Shown here: positions 54,101-64,000 of the stretch, piece after piece
Position numbering within the stretch: the stretch's first letter is position 1
Layout: each line of letters begins with the position of its first letter
Source of the DNA: Phragmites australis
Taxonomy: Eukaryota; Streptophyta; Magnoliopsida; Poales; Poaceae
NCBI RefSeq assembly: GCF_958298935.1
Contig: NC_084939.1
Location: 4,665,501 to 4,729,500, forward strand
Reading direction: 5' to 3'
DNA length: 64,000 nt
The notes under the pieces: model-generated
Databases searched by the model: none
What the model was told of the DNA's origin: nothing
Seen by the model: the letters and a program-made list of their open reading frames with translations, nothing else
Made by a program: the position numbers and the translations under genes

Positions 54101-56672
54101 CAACCATGTTAGGTTCCCTTACTACTTATAACCATGCTAACCGATTAAACTCAAATAAGCTATCTTTATTGCAATAAGATAGAGGCGAGAGCAATATCTG
54201 GATTGGCACCAGAGCATTTACGTGAATGCATTCCAACAATTGTACTAATAATTTCCACATTCAACGAAATTATAAAAATTAGAGCAGTGGATATAATACA
54301 ATGCATAACAGAGTTCATTTACTTGGACATAAGAAGACTCATAAGCATTTTATTTAGAAGCTTTAACACATACCTCATTTACTTGGGCACAATTGCTGAC
54401 ACATTTTGCTCTACTTGCAAATTGAAGAGTTCCTCTAGTTTCCTCAATGTGAATCTGTAGGTTAAACGGTTACTTTATCTAGAATATGAATCAACAAAGA
54501 AAATTATATTAAGTACAGGAAGGTCTAGTTCTCTACAGTTTACCCAAATGCAACAAATGTAAAAAATGTAACAAACCTCTTCAGGAGCAGCAGTGCAGAT
54601 GATTGATGTTTTTGCATTGCCTCCAAGTGCAGGTTGGAGAATGCGAGTCAACTTACTATCACGATAGGGGATGTGCCCTCTGCATCAAAATAAGTGCCAC
54701 TTAAGTACCACAGAATTACAGATTTTACAAAGCTTCATATCATTTTGTGTGTATAAAAAAAGTGACATGAATTTCTCTTTTCTTGCAAAACTCTAAGAAC
54801 ATCAAAGCAATAATGGGTTCATTGAAGAACTAAACAAAAAAAAGCAGTTTGATTGCAGTAGAGCATCGGACAGTATCACAAAAATTTTCTATACCTAAGA
54901 TAAGGTATTATCTTTTTCATTCAGGACACTGTCATGGTTCAAATTTATCCAAAGGTGAAAAAGAAAGTGCCAAGAATTTTTAATTTCAATAATGGATTTA
55001 TTGAGTTCAATACACCAACTAATTCATCCAAACACTTCAGCTGTTGACGGAAGGTGGACTCAGGATGAACCATTACAAGGCAGCAATAGGATCAACGAAA
55101 ATAAGGTATAAATTAGTCTATGATTGATTTACCATCAAAATTAGCCCAGTCTAGCTACAGGAAGTTATAGATTTGGGAGACACGTGAGGAAGAAATTCAG
55201 TAGTTACTCGATAGACATACCTTTGCTTTCCATTCTCACTTAACTTATTGATGACATTGCCAAGAATCATCAAGCTCTTGTTAATATACTTGCCCTCATT
55301 CAAACGCACCCCTTCAGCCCCTGTCTTGATGATTCTTTCTGACCCAGCTAAGTCCACCAAATTCTAAATGTAAAACAGCTAGGTTAATCACATTATTCTC
55401 GACACATTTGCTTTTACTACATACATGATACATGGGTATAGAGTGAGTAGCACAGACCAAGACAGACACACGAATAGCATCCCCAGAGTCCATCTGGTTC
55501 TTAGCGCTGCTTTCAATTACCTGAGACCAATAGAAAAAATAAAATTCTCAATTGTGGCATCACTTTCATTCAGCTACACAAAATGGTTTTGAAACAGCTG
55601 CAATGACAGAATTATTTGGAGATTTAGAGTTATATACCATTCTAAAAATAGTATGGGACCGACTGCTCCGAACATTCATGTTAGTCTCTCCAAAATGCCT
55701 ATTTGCTGGGGAGAAAAAATAAAAAAGAGTCACACACTGTTAAACAGGATCCAAATTGGTGAAATAAAGCATATGGACAGAAATGTGCCTTCTCCAAGCT
55801 GGAGGAGCTCAAACACTTGCTCTGCGCTGTTCACAATCTCCTCCCGCAAACCGGCTACATACACTCCACGCTATAGGAAAACAACAAATGTTCAGTGTTA
55901 CAGAAACCTGTTCAGAAATCTGAGAAAAAATCCAAAGGAATCCTTGCTTTTACGGTTTTACCTCCAAGCTCTCGTGGATCCGCAGCTTCTGCCCCCCAAG
56001 CGTCAAGAGGTCATTAATCTCCTCGTTGTAGATCTCCATGTAGGACACCCTGATGAGGAACTCGCGGTCGTCGGCCTGCACCGAGACCAAAACCCAACCA
56101 CCAATCAGTCGCAGCAAAAGCAATCACAGCATGAAACCTAACGGCCGCGCCGTCGTGTTGCACAGTGGAGGGCACTTAATCCATCAATTGACCAGTAAGT
56201 CACCTGGCGCGCGATGTCGAAGACGTCGCGGACGGCGCGCGGGATGATGCCGGGATCGGCGTCGCAGCCGTTCATGGTGAAGGTTTTCCCGCTGCTGGTC
56301 TGGCCGTAGGCGAAGGCAGTGCCATTGAACCCGTCGACGGCGGCGCGTATGAGGTCCCTGACGAGCGCGCCGTAGACCCGCGCGTTGGTCGCCGCCCCGT
56401 CGAACACGTGGTCTGCCGAACCAACCAGCCGCGGGCGCTTGGGTTAGAGAGGGAGAATGAGAGGGGGGTTCGAGGAGGAGGGGGTGGGGTGGGGGCGTAC
56501 CGAAGGCGAAGGTCGCGCCGGGGACGGGGCCGGCGGCGCGGTGGAGGAGGGAGGCGCGGGTGTCGTCGATGCGCCACTCGCGGTCGCCGCTCCCGCCGGC
56601 GACGGCCGAGGAGGGATCGGCGGCCGCGGGGGCGGGCGGGCGGAAGCGGACGGCGACGGAGATCTTCTCCAT
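51133..56672 (-). CDS. Kinesin-7 family motor protein (14 exons)
   Basis: Microtubule motor with N-terminal motor domain, CENP-E/kinesin-7 type, closest from memory to Arabidopsis ZCF125/KIN7L. Inferred exons: 56672-56501, 56412-56204, 56075-55962, 55870-55789, 55705-55638, 55520-55458, 55363-55221, 54679-54577, 54454-54374, 54088-54020, 53933-53874, 53734-53582, 53360-53130, 51609-51133. Phases agree throughout: 674 residues, no stop. Motor landmarks: P-loop GQTSSGKT at 94-101, switch I SSRSH at 206-210, switch II DLAGSE at 240-245, neck [18 protein letters not shown] near 350-367. Coiled coils follow. Last exon repeats [14 protein letters not shown] / [14 protein letters not shown]. All introns are GT-AG except intron 4, which starts GC (55788-55787). 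Relatives are longer, so exons in the 1.5-kb intron 13 may have been missed. Confidence 0.93.
52845..52928 (+). mobile_element. tRNA-derived SINE in kinesin intron 13
   Basis: About 85 bp with a box A-like stretch (TAACTCGGTGGGAGATGGG), a good box B (AGTTCGAGTCTCC) and an end GTGCCTATTTTTTTCTT. This is the layout of grass p-SINE/OsSN-type elements. It is antisense to the host gene. Target duplication not resolved. Confidence 0.55.
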
Positions 56673-56719
56673 GGGAGGGGCCGGCCGGTGGCGGATGCCT
56701 CGCTGCTGCTCGGGGTCCC

Positions 56720-56736
56720 GGGGGGGGGGGGGGGGG
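56720..56736. repeat. G17 run in kinesin 5' leader
   Basis: Seventeen consecutive G (C on the coding strand) about 50 bases upstream of the start codon. Probably unstable in length and hard to sequence accurately. Confidence 0.85.
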
Positions 56737-57393
56737 AGGGAGGAGGATTTGAAATTGGGTTTCGGTGTGAGCGGGCGAGGGCAAAGAGGAGGAGCGTGCG
56801 TCGGTCAGAGAACAATAGAGAACTGGTGAGGCTTGTGAGGTGGGCTGGCCTTGCTAGGTTAGTGGGCCGGTCTTCGACCAGCTGGCATCTCATTGCAAAA
56901 GTGTTTTTATTCTGCACTAGTTAAATGACCATGCGTTACAGAGCTATAAATTGGATAATATAGTTGACTAGGTGAACTTATGCTTTACAGTGATACGAAG
57001 ACATCGCTTGTGTGGCACCATATTTAGTATGTTCATGCATGACGTTACGAATCAAATGTGATCAATAACCGTCAATAGTTGTTGTACTTGTCTGTTAGAG
57101 AAGGGATGTCTCCCCAACAGACACACGTCCATTCATTCTGTTTATATTCATCGTGAATCAATGAAACAAACAATGGATTTATTCTATTCTCGAGTTCAAT
57201 TTCTATCTTCTATTCTACTTACAATACATGGAACTTGAATATCGCACGTCCAAAATCACATTCAGAACTCGATGTTCGCATGAGTTATGGTGTGACGCTT
57301 GTGTTGTTAAAAAGCATATTTCTTTGCAGAAAAATTGATACAGCTTAGACTATGTTTGGAAGCAAGGGAGAGAATCCAGGGAAGGAGATCCCA
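56737..57393. other. Kinesin upstream region, no other gene
   Basis: Presumed leader and promoter of the kinesin gene (- strand) to about 56930, then AT-rich sequence without recognised elements up to the chromovirus LTR. No convincing TATA box was identified. Confidence 0.4.
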
Positions 57394-59293
57394 TGTAACA
57401 CCCCGGGGACCAAAACAAGCCCGGAGGGTCACTAAGGCCAACCTACAAAAATCTGCCGAAAGCTGCGGGAAAATTTCAGCAGCACCTCCCCTAAAAGTGG
57501 AGGTATAACAGGCAACAACACCAGACAGAACAGATATAGAATATCACACTAGCAAAACAAAGATCCTAGCAACGAGGTACAAGCCTCGACCAAACAACTG
57601 AACCACCGTCAAACTCATTATATACATTACAGGGCAAAAGACAAAATCTAACAGAGCATCAAGTTTAGCCCAAGAGAGAAGGTAAACGTGCAGGCGACGT
57701 GTAGCTACCCATCCCGCAAGCGATTGACACCTCAAAAGGAACCTAGAAAGAAAACACGGGTGAGATTCGAAAATCTTAGCAAGTGAAAGGTACTTTGCAA
57801 AAGCTATTAGCCACAGATGAATGTGCTAACAATTCTAAATAGAAACTAGTAATGAAACAGACCGCCAACACTAGGAGAAACAATTATGACTAAGCAAGTC
57901 CAACGATAACATTAATCATTTAACATTCGGTTGGTATAAGCCTTCAGAGCCGCATATATATCTATATACAAGCTAATTAAAGGAAATAAGATTTGATGCA
58001 AATAACCCATTGAATTTCATAAGAAGACATAACCATGCACATGACATGCTCTCCTCACCCTTACCCCTCCTCAGGTAACGTAAGGGTGTGCACCGTACCC
58101 CTCCTCGGGTAACATACGGTACTGTACCGGTATGGTCGCGGCCAGAAGACGACGACAAACTTCCAATGCATGAGATGTATATGTATGACGTGCTTCAAGC
58201 ATAACTATCATAACTTCCGGAATATGCTTAAGACTTCAAAATTAAACATTGCATAAAACAATAATGAACAACTGCATAATGGCATATCGTGCTTACTGCA
58301 CTTCTTAAATCAATCATCGAGTAAACTTCTGGAAACGTAAACAACTTAGTAACCATCTCATCATCAGTTATTCAGATTCGATGAATGCATTGTAATTAAG
58401 GAATGTAGGCAATCCAATAAGAGGTTAAAGCGTAGCCATTCACTACAATCACTTGCCTTTACCGACGATGAAGCCGGGCACTAGTCGTGACGTGAGGTTG
58501 CACCACCTGAACAAACACACCATTAGCACAACGACACCACAACGACGAAGTAGAAGAGGACGCACGCTAATACGCCAAAAGCACCTAAACCAATTACCGA
58601 AAAGGAATAACGTCAACGCCATCGGTACGCCTATATTTTGGAAAACTATACAGAAAACTGTATCACATGAAATATACTATTTCCAATTCAGAGTCGAACC
58701 AAAGCTCTCACTAATTAGACTTTGCTCCGATGAACGAAAAGAATACTTCGACTCAGATATCGTATCTTCGAATCAATAACAATTATCGAAACGAAACAGA
58801 CTATTGATCACATGAAATAATACGACAGGAATTGATTGATTTGATTTAATCCAACCACAAACGTCCAAAAATTACCGAGAAATCACCTGCGAAGGATTGA
58901 CGACGAATCCGACGAAAATCCGAAATTTCCAAAAAAAATTCCCTTTTCTTCTTTTTCTTTTTTTTTCTTTCTCTTTCTTCCTTTTCTTACTGGCTTCTTC
59001 TTCCTGTGCTGGTTTTGCTTGCTTCTTCTCTGTCACTCGGTCAGTACACAGGGAGATCGGGAGACCACGGCGGCGCGCGGCAGCAACGCAGCAGCACAGC
59101 GCGACGGCGGCTCAGCAACGCGCGGCGCGCGCAGCAGGCGCGGTGGCACTCGGCGAGGCGCAGGGCGGCGCGCGGCAACAGCGACGGCGCACGGCAACAG
59201 CGCGCGCACGCAGCAGCGGTGGCGGCGGCGCGCAGGCCGGCCACGGCAGGCTGGGCTAGCCCGGCGGACGGCGAGCAGCACACACAGCGCACG

Positions 59294-59337
<44 letters not shown>

Positions 59338-59613
59338 GCGAGCACAAGAAGTGTCTGGATGGATCGAGCAATCCATCCGATACTTATCTTCCCTTTTTTT
59401 ATATTTTTTTTAAACAACGAACGGTCTAAATTTATTGGGTTCGCTACGGGTCTCAAAGTGCCCGGAACGGACATATGAATAGCAAAATGGGTTCGTCTCG
59501 ACGAGATGAACGCAACCACGGTCTCCGATCGTCCATACGAGCAACGGATCAAAAGTCAAATTTTTGGTCAAATCTCTCTTTTTTTTTCTCTCTAAAAAAA
59601 ATCCGGTATTACA
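57394..59613 (-). mobile_element. 3' LTR of the chromovirus
   Basis: 2220 bp from TGTAACACCCCGGGG to CCGGTATTACA. Contains a GC-rich Ala/Arg-codon-like stretch (59041-59280), a (GA)n microsatellite (59297-59336), and a short imperfect repeat CCCCTCCTCAGGTAACGTA / CCCCTCCTCGGGTAACATA near 58065-58115. The overlapping Arg/Ala-rich frames at 58900-59430 are low-complexity artefacts, not genes. Confidence 0.85.
59297..59336. repeat. (GA)n microsatellite in chromovirus LTR
   Basis: About 20 GA units following a GC-rich stretch. Confidence 0.9.
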
Positions 59614-59632
59614 TTCTCCCCCCCTTAAAGGA
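59614..59632 (-). other. Polypurine tract of the chromovirus
   Basis: On the - strand CTTTAAGGGGGGAGAA directly abuts the LTR start TGTAATACC; it is the plus-strand primer position and fixes the - orientation. Confidence 0.8.
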
Positions 59633-59661
59633 ATTCGTCCCCGAATTCTGCCACTCCGATT

Positions 59662-62600
59662 CTACGATAAGAGAGGGCAACAAAACATAAACGATGATAA
59701 GCAACAATACTCACCAGCTCCGAAGAGCTCGGGATACTTCTTTCGTACTTGATCCTCAAGTTCCCATGTTGCCTCACGTTCAGTCTGATTAGACCAAAGG
59801 ACCTTCACATACTTGATGGTCCTCCTCCGCATGACTCGCTCAGATGAGTCCAAGATGCACACCGGATGACACTCCACGGTGAGATCCTGTTCCACCGTGA
59901 TAGACTCCAAATCGATCTTATGCTCAGGGTCACGGAGATATTTTCGTAGCATAGAAACATGAAACACATTATGCACTCCCCTCATCGAGTCCGGCAACTC
60001 CAGACGATAGGCCAGACTACCAACACGAGTCACAATAGGAAACGGACCAATGTACCGCGGGCTGAGCTTCCCGGTGGTACCAAAGCGAACAATGCCCCTG
60101 GTCGGCGATACCCTGAGAAGCACGAGATCTCCAACAGCAAACTCTAGATCACGACGTCTAATATCAGCATAGCTCTTCTGTCGGCTCTGAGCAGCCAACA
60201 GATTCTGGCGAATCTCCTGCACCTTTTCTGAGGTCTGCTGAACAAAGTCTGGACCAAGCAAAGATCTCTCACCCACCGCATTCCAACAAAGAGGAGAAAC
60301 ACACTTTCGGCCATATAAAGCCTCGAAAGGAGCCATCTTGATACTTGATTGAAAGCTGTTGTTGTAAGCAAACTCAACTAAAGCTAGATGGTCCTCCCAA
60401 CTGCCCTTCCAAGACAACACGCAGGCACGCAACATATCTTCTAATGTCTGGATTGTCCGCTCTGACTGACCGTCCGTCTGAGGGTGGAAAGCTGTGCTAA
60501 GAGTGAGCTTCGTGCCCAAAGCACTCTGCAAGCTCTGTCAAAAGTGAGATACAAACTTGGAGTCCCGATCCGAAACAATTGACTTCGGCACTCCATGCAA
60601 TCTAACCACTTCCCTAATATACAAGGGAGCCAAATCCTGCGCAGAGTTAGTCGTCTTCATGGGAATAAAGTGTGCGGACTTAGTAAGCCTGTCCACGACA
60701 ACCCATATAGCGTCTCGACCACGAGGAGAGCGAGGCAAGCCAATCACAAAGTCCATTGTGACACACTCCCATTTCCACTCGGGAACTGGTAAAGGCTGCA
60801 ACAAACCGGCAGGCCGCTTATGCTCGGCCTTCACCTGCTGGCACACACCACAAGAAGCAACATACTTAGCAATGTCAACCCTCATACGCTTCCACCAAAA
60901 GAGCTGTTTCAGATCACGGTACATCTTAGTCTCACCCGGATGCACAGAGTATGGCGTACGGTGAGCCTCATGAAGGATATCTGCCTTCACCTCGGACTTC
61001 TAGGGCACACAAAGACGGCCTCTGAAACGAACTACACCATCCTTGTCTAAACTAAATTCACGGGACCGGCCCTCGGAGATCCTCTTCTTTACATTAGAAA
61101 GGAGCCGATCATGCTGCTGAGCCTCACGAACACGCTCGGGTATGGCAGTCTGAATGATCATTTGTGTCTCCTCTTGCGCAACACCGGCGAAACAAAAAGA
61201 TATATGCATCCGCTCAAACTCTGAGATCAAAGACATCACCGTCCTAGGGACACCTGTCCTGCTTAAAGCATCAGCCACCACATTAGCCTTGCCTGGATGG
61301 TACTGAATCGCCAAATCATAATCCTTTATCAACTCTAGCCATCTACGTTGCCTCAAATTCAGCTCTCGCTGAGTGAAGATGTACTTGAGACTCTTATGAT
61401 CGGTAAAGATGTCGCACGACTCCCCATAAAGGTAGTGCCTCCAAGTTTTCAATGCAAAGACAACCGCAGCTAATTCAAGATCATGAGTGGGATAATTCTG
61501 CTGATGGGACTTCAACTGCCTGGAAGCATAAGCGATGACACGGCCCTCCTGCATCAGCACACAACCCAAACCAATCCGGGAAGCATCTGTGTACACGGTG
61601 TAGCGCTTGCCACTCACGGGCAAAGAAAGAATAGGCGCATTAACCAACTTATTCTTTAACATCTGGAAGCATGCCTCACACTCATCAGTCCAAGTAAAAG
61701 GGATCCCCTTCTGAGTGAGCCTGGTCATTGGCTTAGCAATGATGGAGAAATTTTGCACGAAACGCCGATAATAGCCTGCGAGCCCGAGGAAACTTCTGAC
61801 CTCAGTCACATTGATCGGCCTCCGCCATTTGACCACTGATGCAACATTCTTTGGGTCAACGGTGATACCATTCTCATTGATAACATGCCCAAGGAAACCC
61901 ACTTCGGATAACCAAAAGGCACACTTCTTGAGTTTTGCATAAAACTGGTTCTTCCGAAGAGTATCCAATACCAAGCCAAGATGCACAGCGTGCTCCTCCT
62001 TAGTCTTCGAATAGACAAGGATATCATCGATGAAAACCACCACGAAGACATCAAGGTACTCATGAAACATCCTGTTCATTGCCTCCATAAAAGCAGCAGG
62101 AGCATTCGTTAGTCCAAAGGACATAACTACAAACTCGAAATGTCCATACCTCGTGCTGAAAGCCGTCTTCTCAATATCCTCCTCTCTGATCCGCAATTGA
62201 TGATAACCCGACTGCAGATCAATTTTTGAGAATACCTTAGCACCTTTCAACTGATCAAAGAGAACCTCAATGCGAGGCATAGGATATTTGTTCTTAATGG
62301 TGACTTGATTAAGTGCCCGATAGTCCACACAAAGCCTCTTGGTGCCATCCTTCTTTTCCACAAACAAGACCGGAGCAGCCCAAGGAGATGTGCTCGGCCT
62401 AACAAAGCCCTTAGCCAGGAGCTCATCTAGCTGCTTCTTCAACTCCACTTGCTCAACTGGAGCCATCCGGTACGGGGTCTTATAGATCGGCCTCGCACTA
62501 GGGACTAGCTCAATGCGACACATTGCTTCCCGCTCAGGTGGCAATCCTGGAAGTTCACTGGGAAAAATATCAGGGTACTGACAAACAACTGGAATATTCT

Positions 62601-63192
62601 CCAAGTGCACCTCTGCTTCTGCACCATCAACGAACGACCAAAGAATACCAGATTTTAACATCTTACGATCTGGAAACATTTGGCACAGGAACGAGAGAGT
62701 GTGCTGGATAGCACTCCCCTGAAAGATCACCTCTCGTCCAGATGGCGTCTGCAAGGTGATGGTCTTCCATGAACAATCGATCACTGCCCGGTACTGAGAT
62801 AGCCAGTCCATGCCAAGAATGACATCGAATGGCTCCAAGGGAATCACCACCAGATTCACAACGAACTCCTCATCAGCTAAGGATACAAGACAGCCTGGAC
62901 AGACCTTGCAACTAGAAATAAGGCCACGCGGTGAGTTAACCACCACGGCCTGATCAATTTCCTGCACAAGAAGACCAGCACGACCAGCAAAGCCCACAGA
63001 GACAAACAAGAAACTAGCGCCAGAGTCGAACAAAGCACTAGCATCAACAGAATCAACTGAAATGATACCTGTCACCACGTCACCGCGGTCCACACCCCCA
63101 ACTACGGGCGCAGCGTAGACCCCAGGAGCAGCCTGTGACGAAGAAGTCCCCGCACCCGAACGTGTCGGTGCGGAACCCCACTGCGGTGGCAC
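59662..63192 (-). pseudogene. Chromovirus pol: protease, RT, RNase H, integrase, chromodomain
   Basis: Single frame. The protease has [15 protein letters not shown] landmarks are [46 protein letters not shown] and the catalytic [12 protein letters not shown]. RNase [36 protein letters not shown]. Integrase: zinc site AHRTPYSVHPG...CGVCQQ, core VTMDFVIGLP, VSDRDSKF and [11 protein letters not shown] (Asp-Asp-Glu kept). The C-terminal [20 protein letters not shown]...[12 protein letters not shown] is a chromodomain of the type lacking some aromatic cage residues. Only two amber/opal breaks occur, at 61000-61002 and 60538-60540. Otherwise well preserved, so the insertion is young. Confidence 0.9.
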
Positions 63193-64000
63193 CGGGCCCA
63201 GCGGTGGGAAAAACTGGGGTACCCAGTAAACCCCGTGTGGAGGTGTAGGGGCAGCCGACGAAGCTGAAGAAGGCGCTGGTAGATACTATGGGGTAGTAGG
63301 CGCAGCTAGCATCTGGACCGAGCCCCCAGAGCGCTGCCCTCCAGCTGAGGACGATACGGGCTCCCAACGCAGCTTGGAGTTGGGGTTCTTCCTACACACC
63401 ACGTCCTTGTGGTTCTCCAGACCACACAAAGAGCACCTCCCACGCCAAGTGGACTCGCTGCGACGATGCGGATCACCACAACGGAAGCAGACCATGCCCG
63501 TGCCAGGCTTGGCAAAGGGGCGGGTCTGAGGCACACTCCCTCCTGGAGCACGCGACGGCCCAGAGCTGCCACGGTAGGGCTGGTAACGATGGCCTTTCCC
63601 CTTCCTCTGCATAGGGCCACTAGAATGGCCCCCTCTCTCCGTAGGGCCTCTGTACTGGTCTCCACTGGAAGTCTTACGGAGATCATCAGTGTAGCTAAAT
63701 TGCAACTCTACACCAAGTGCCTGCTCCACCATCGAACGAAAGTCAGTGATAGGGAAGGCACCAAGTGTGTGGCGAATGGTAGGGCGAAGCCCTTGCCGGA
63801 AGCGTCGAGCCTTCTCCGCCTCATCGTGTGCCACATGGGGCACGAACCGAACAATCTGGTTGAAGCCAACCTCATACTCTGTCACTGACCTCCTGTCCTG
63901 AGTGAACTATTCCAACTTGATATGCATCTTGTCGAGGAAAGCGGCAGGGTAGAACCGTCTCTCGTACTGGCGAGCAAACTCCTCCCAAGAAGGACTGCCC
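63193..64000 (-). pseudogene. Chromovirus gag, partial
   Basis: Same frame as pol. The gag domain tail (TEYEVGFNQIVRFVPH, RRFRQGLRPTIRHTLG) is followed by a Gly/Ser/Arg-rich linker. A double zinc region CFRCGDPHRRSEST and CSLCGLENHKDVVC follows; the second is a full C-x2-C-x4-H-x4-C knuckle. Then NPNSKLRWEP. In-frame stops at 63907-63909 and 63286-63288. The N-terminus is beyond the window. Confidence 0.82.

Larger units (their letters stand above)
57394..64000 (-). mobile_element. Ty3/gypsy chromovirus (Del/Tekay-like), runs off the window
   Basis: Starts with a 2.2-kb LTR (3' LTR of the - strand element), then polypurine tract, pol and gag up to the window edge. The order PR-RT-RH-INT, a chromodomain-like C-terminus and LTR ends TGTAACACCCC/TATTACA point to the Del/Tekay group. 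Gag-pol is one continuous frame interrupted only by four single stops. The 5' LTR lies to the right of the window, so the target duplication (left flank TCCCA) cannot be checked. Confidence 0.9.

Noticed and set aside
58897..59429. Overlapping Arg/Ala-rich frames at the chromovirus LTR end
   Set aside because: Low-complexity GC-rich and GA-repeat sequence in three frames at once; no conserved protein.

Overview
The window reads as nuclear DNA of a plant, almost certainly a grass (Poaceae). Genes have short introns with GT-AG borders and very GC-rich first exons. The receptor-kinase remnant is of the large grass wall-associated-kinase type, and most of the rest is LTR retrotransposons, MITEs and CACTA-like DNA transposons. 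No bacterial operon, rRNA or tRNA gene was seen. The species cannot be named from the sequence alone.

Layout. (1) 1-25202: an old Ty1/copia element on the + strand (SIRE/Maximus-like; 5' LTR cut by the window edge, 3' LTR about 21902-25202). It is split by a younger, complete Ty3/gypsy element of Tat type on the - strand (4151-18530, 5-bp target duplication CATAC). The gypsy element carries gag-protease and a broken RT-RNaseH-integrase on the - strand. On the + strand it has an extra antisense gene with its own TATA box and an intron. (2) 25203-29714: a relic of a second antisense gene of the same family, a CACTA-like non-autonomous element (26745-28190), and a striking 610-bp inverted repeat (28878-29487). 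(3) 29715-about 35790: a heavily decayed gypsy element on the - strand with its 5' LTR on the right and its 3' end missing. (4) about 35790-38870: a short fragment resembling a multiple-C2-domain (MCTP/FTIP) gene, two MITEs and imperfect repeats. (5) 39242-40162: an apparently intact four-exon secretory phospholipase A2 gene. (6) 40802-43855: a CACTA-like terminus and a LINE 3' end. (7) 44010-47092: a wall-associated-kinase pseudogene broken by a CACTA-like insertion and carrying a hAT-type MITE. (8) about 47260-49510: an Athila-type ORF1 fragment split by a solo LTR. (9) 49590-50145: the LRR end of an NLR-type resistance gene, followed by a MITE. (10) 51133-56672: a 14-exon kinesin-7 gene on the - strand that reads open throughout (674 aa). 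(11) 57394-64000: a Ty3/gypsy chromovirus on the - strand (LTR 57394-59613), nearly intact but with four in-frame stops, running off the right edge.

Only two host genes look functional: the phospholipase A2 and the kinesin. Everything else is mobile DNA or broken fragments. The WAK and NLR relics next to each other suggest a decayed defence-gene neighbourhood. Most unusual are the antisense gene inside the Tat element with its own promoter signals, the hairpin-prone palindrome arrays in LTRs, and the long inverted repeat at 28.9-29.5 kb. No wholly new system can be claimed from sequence reading alone.
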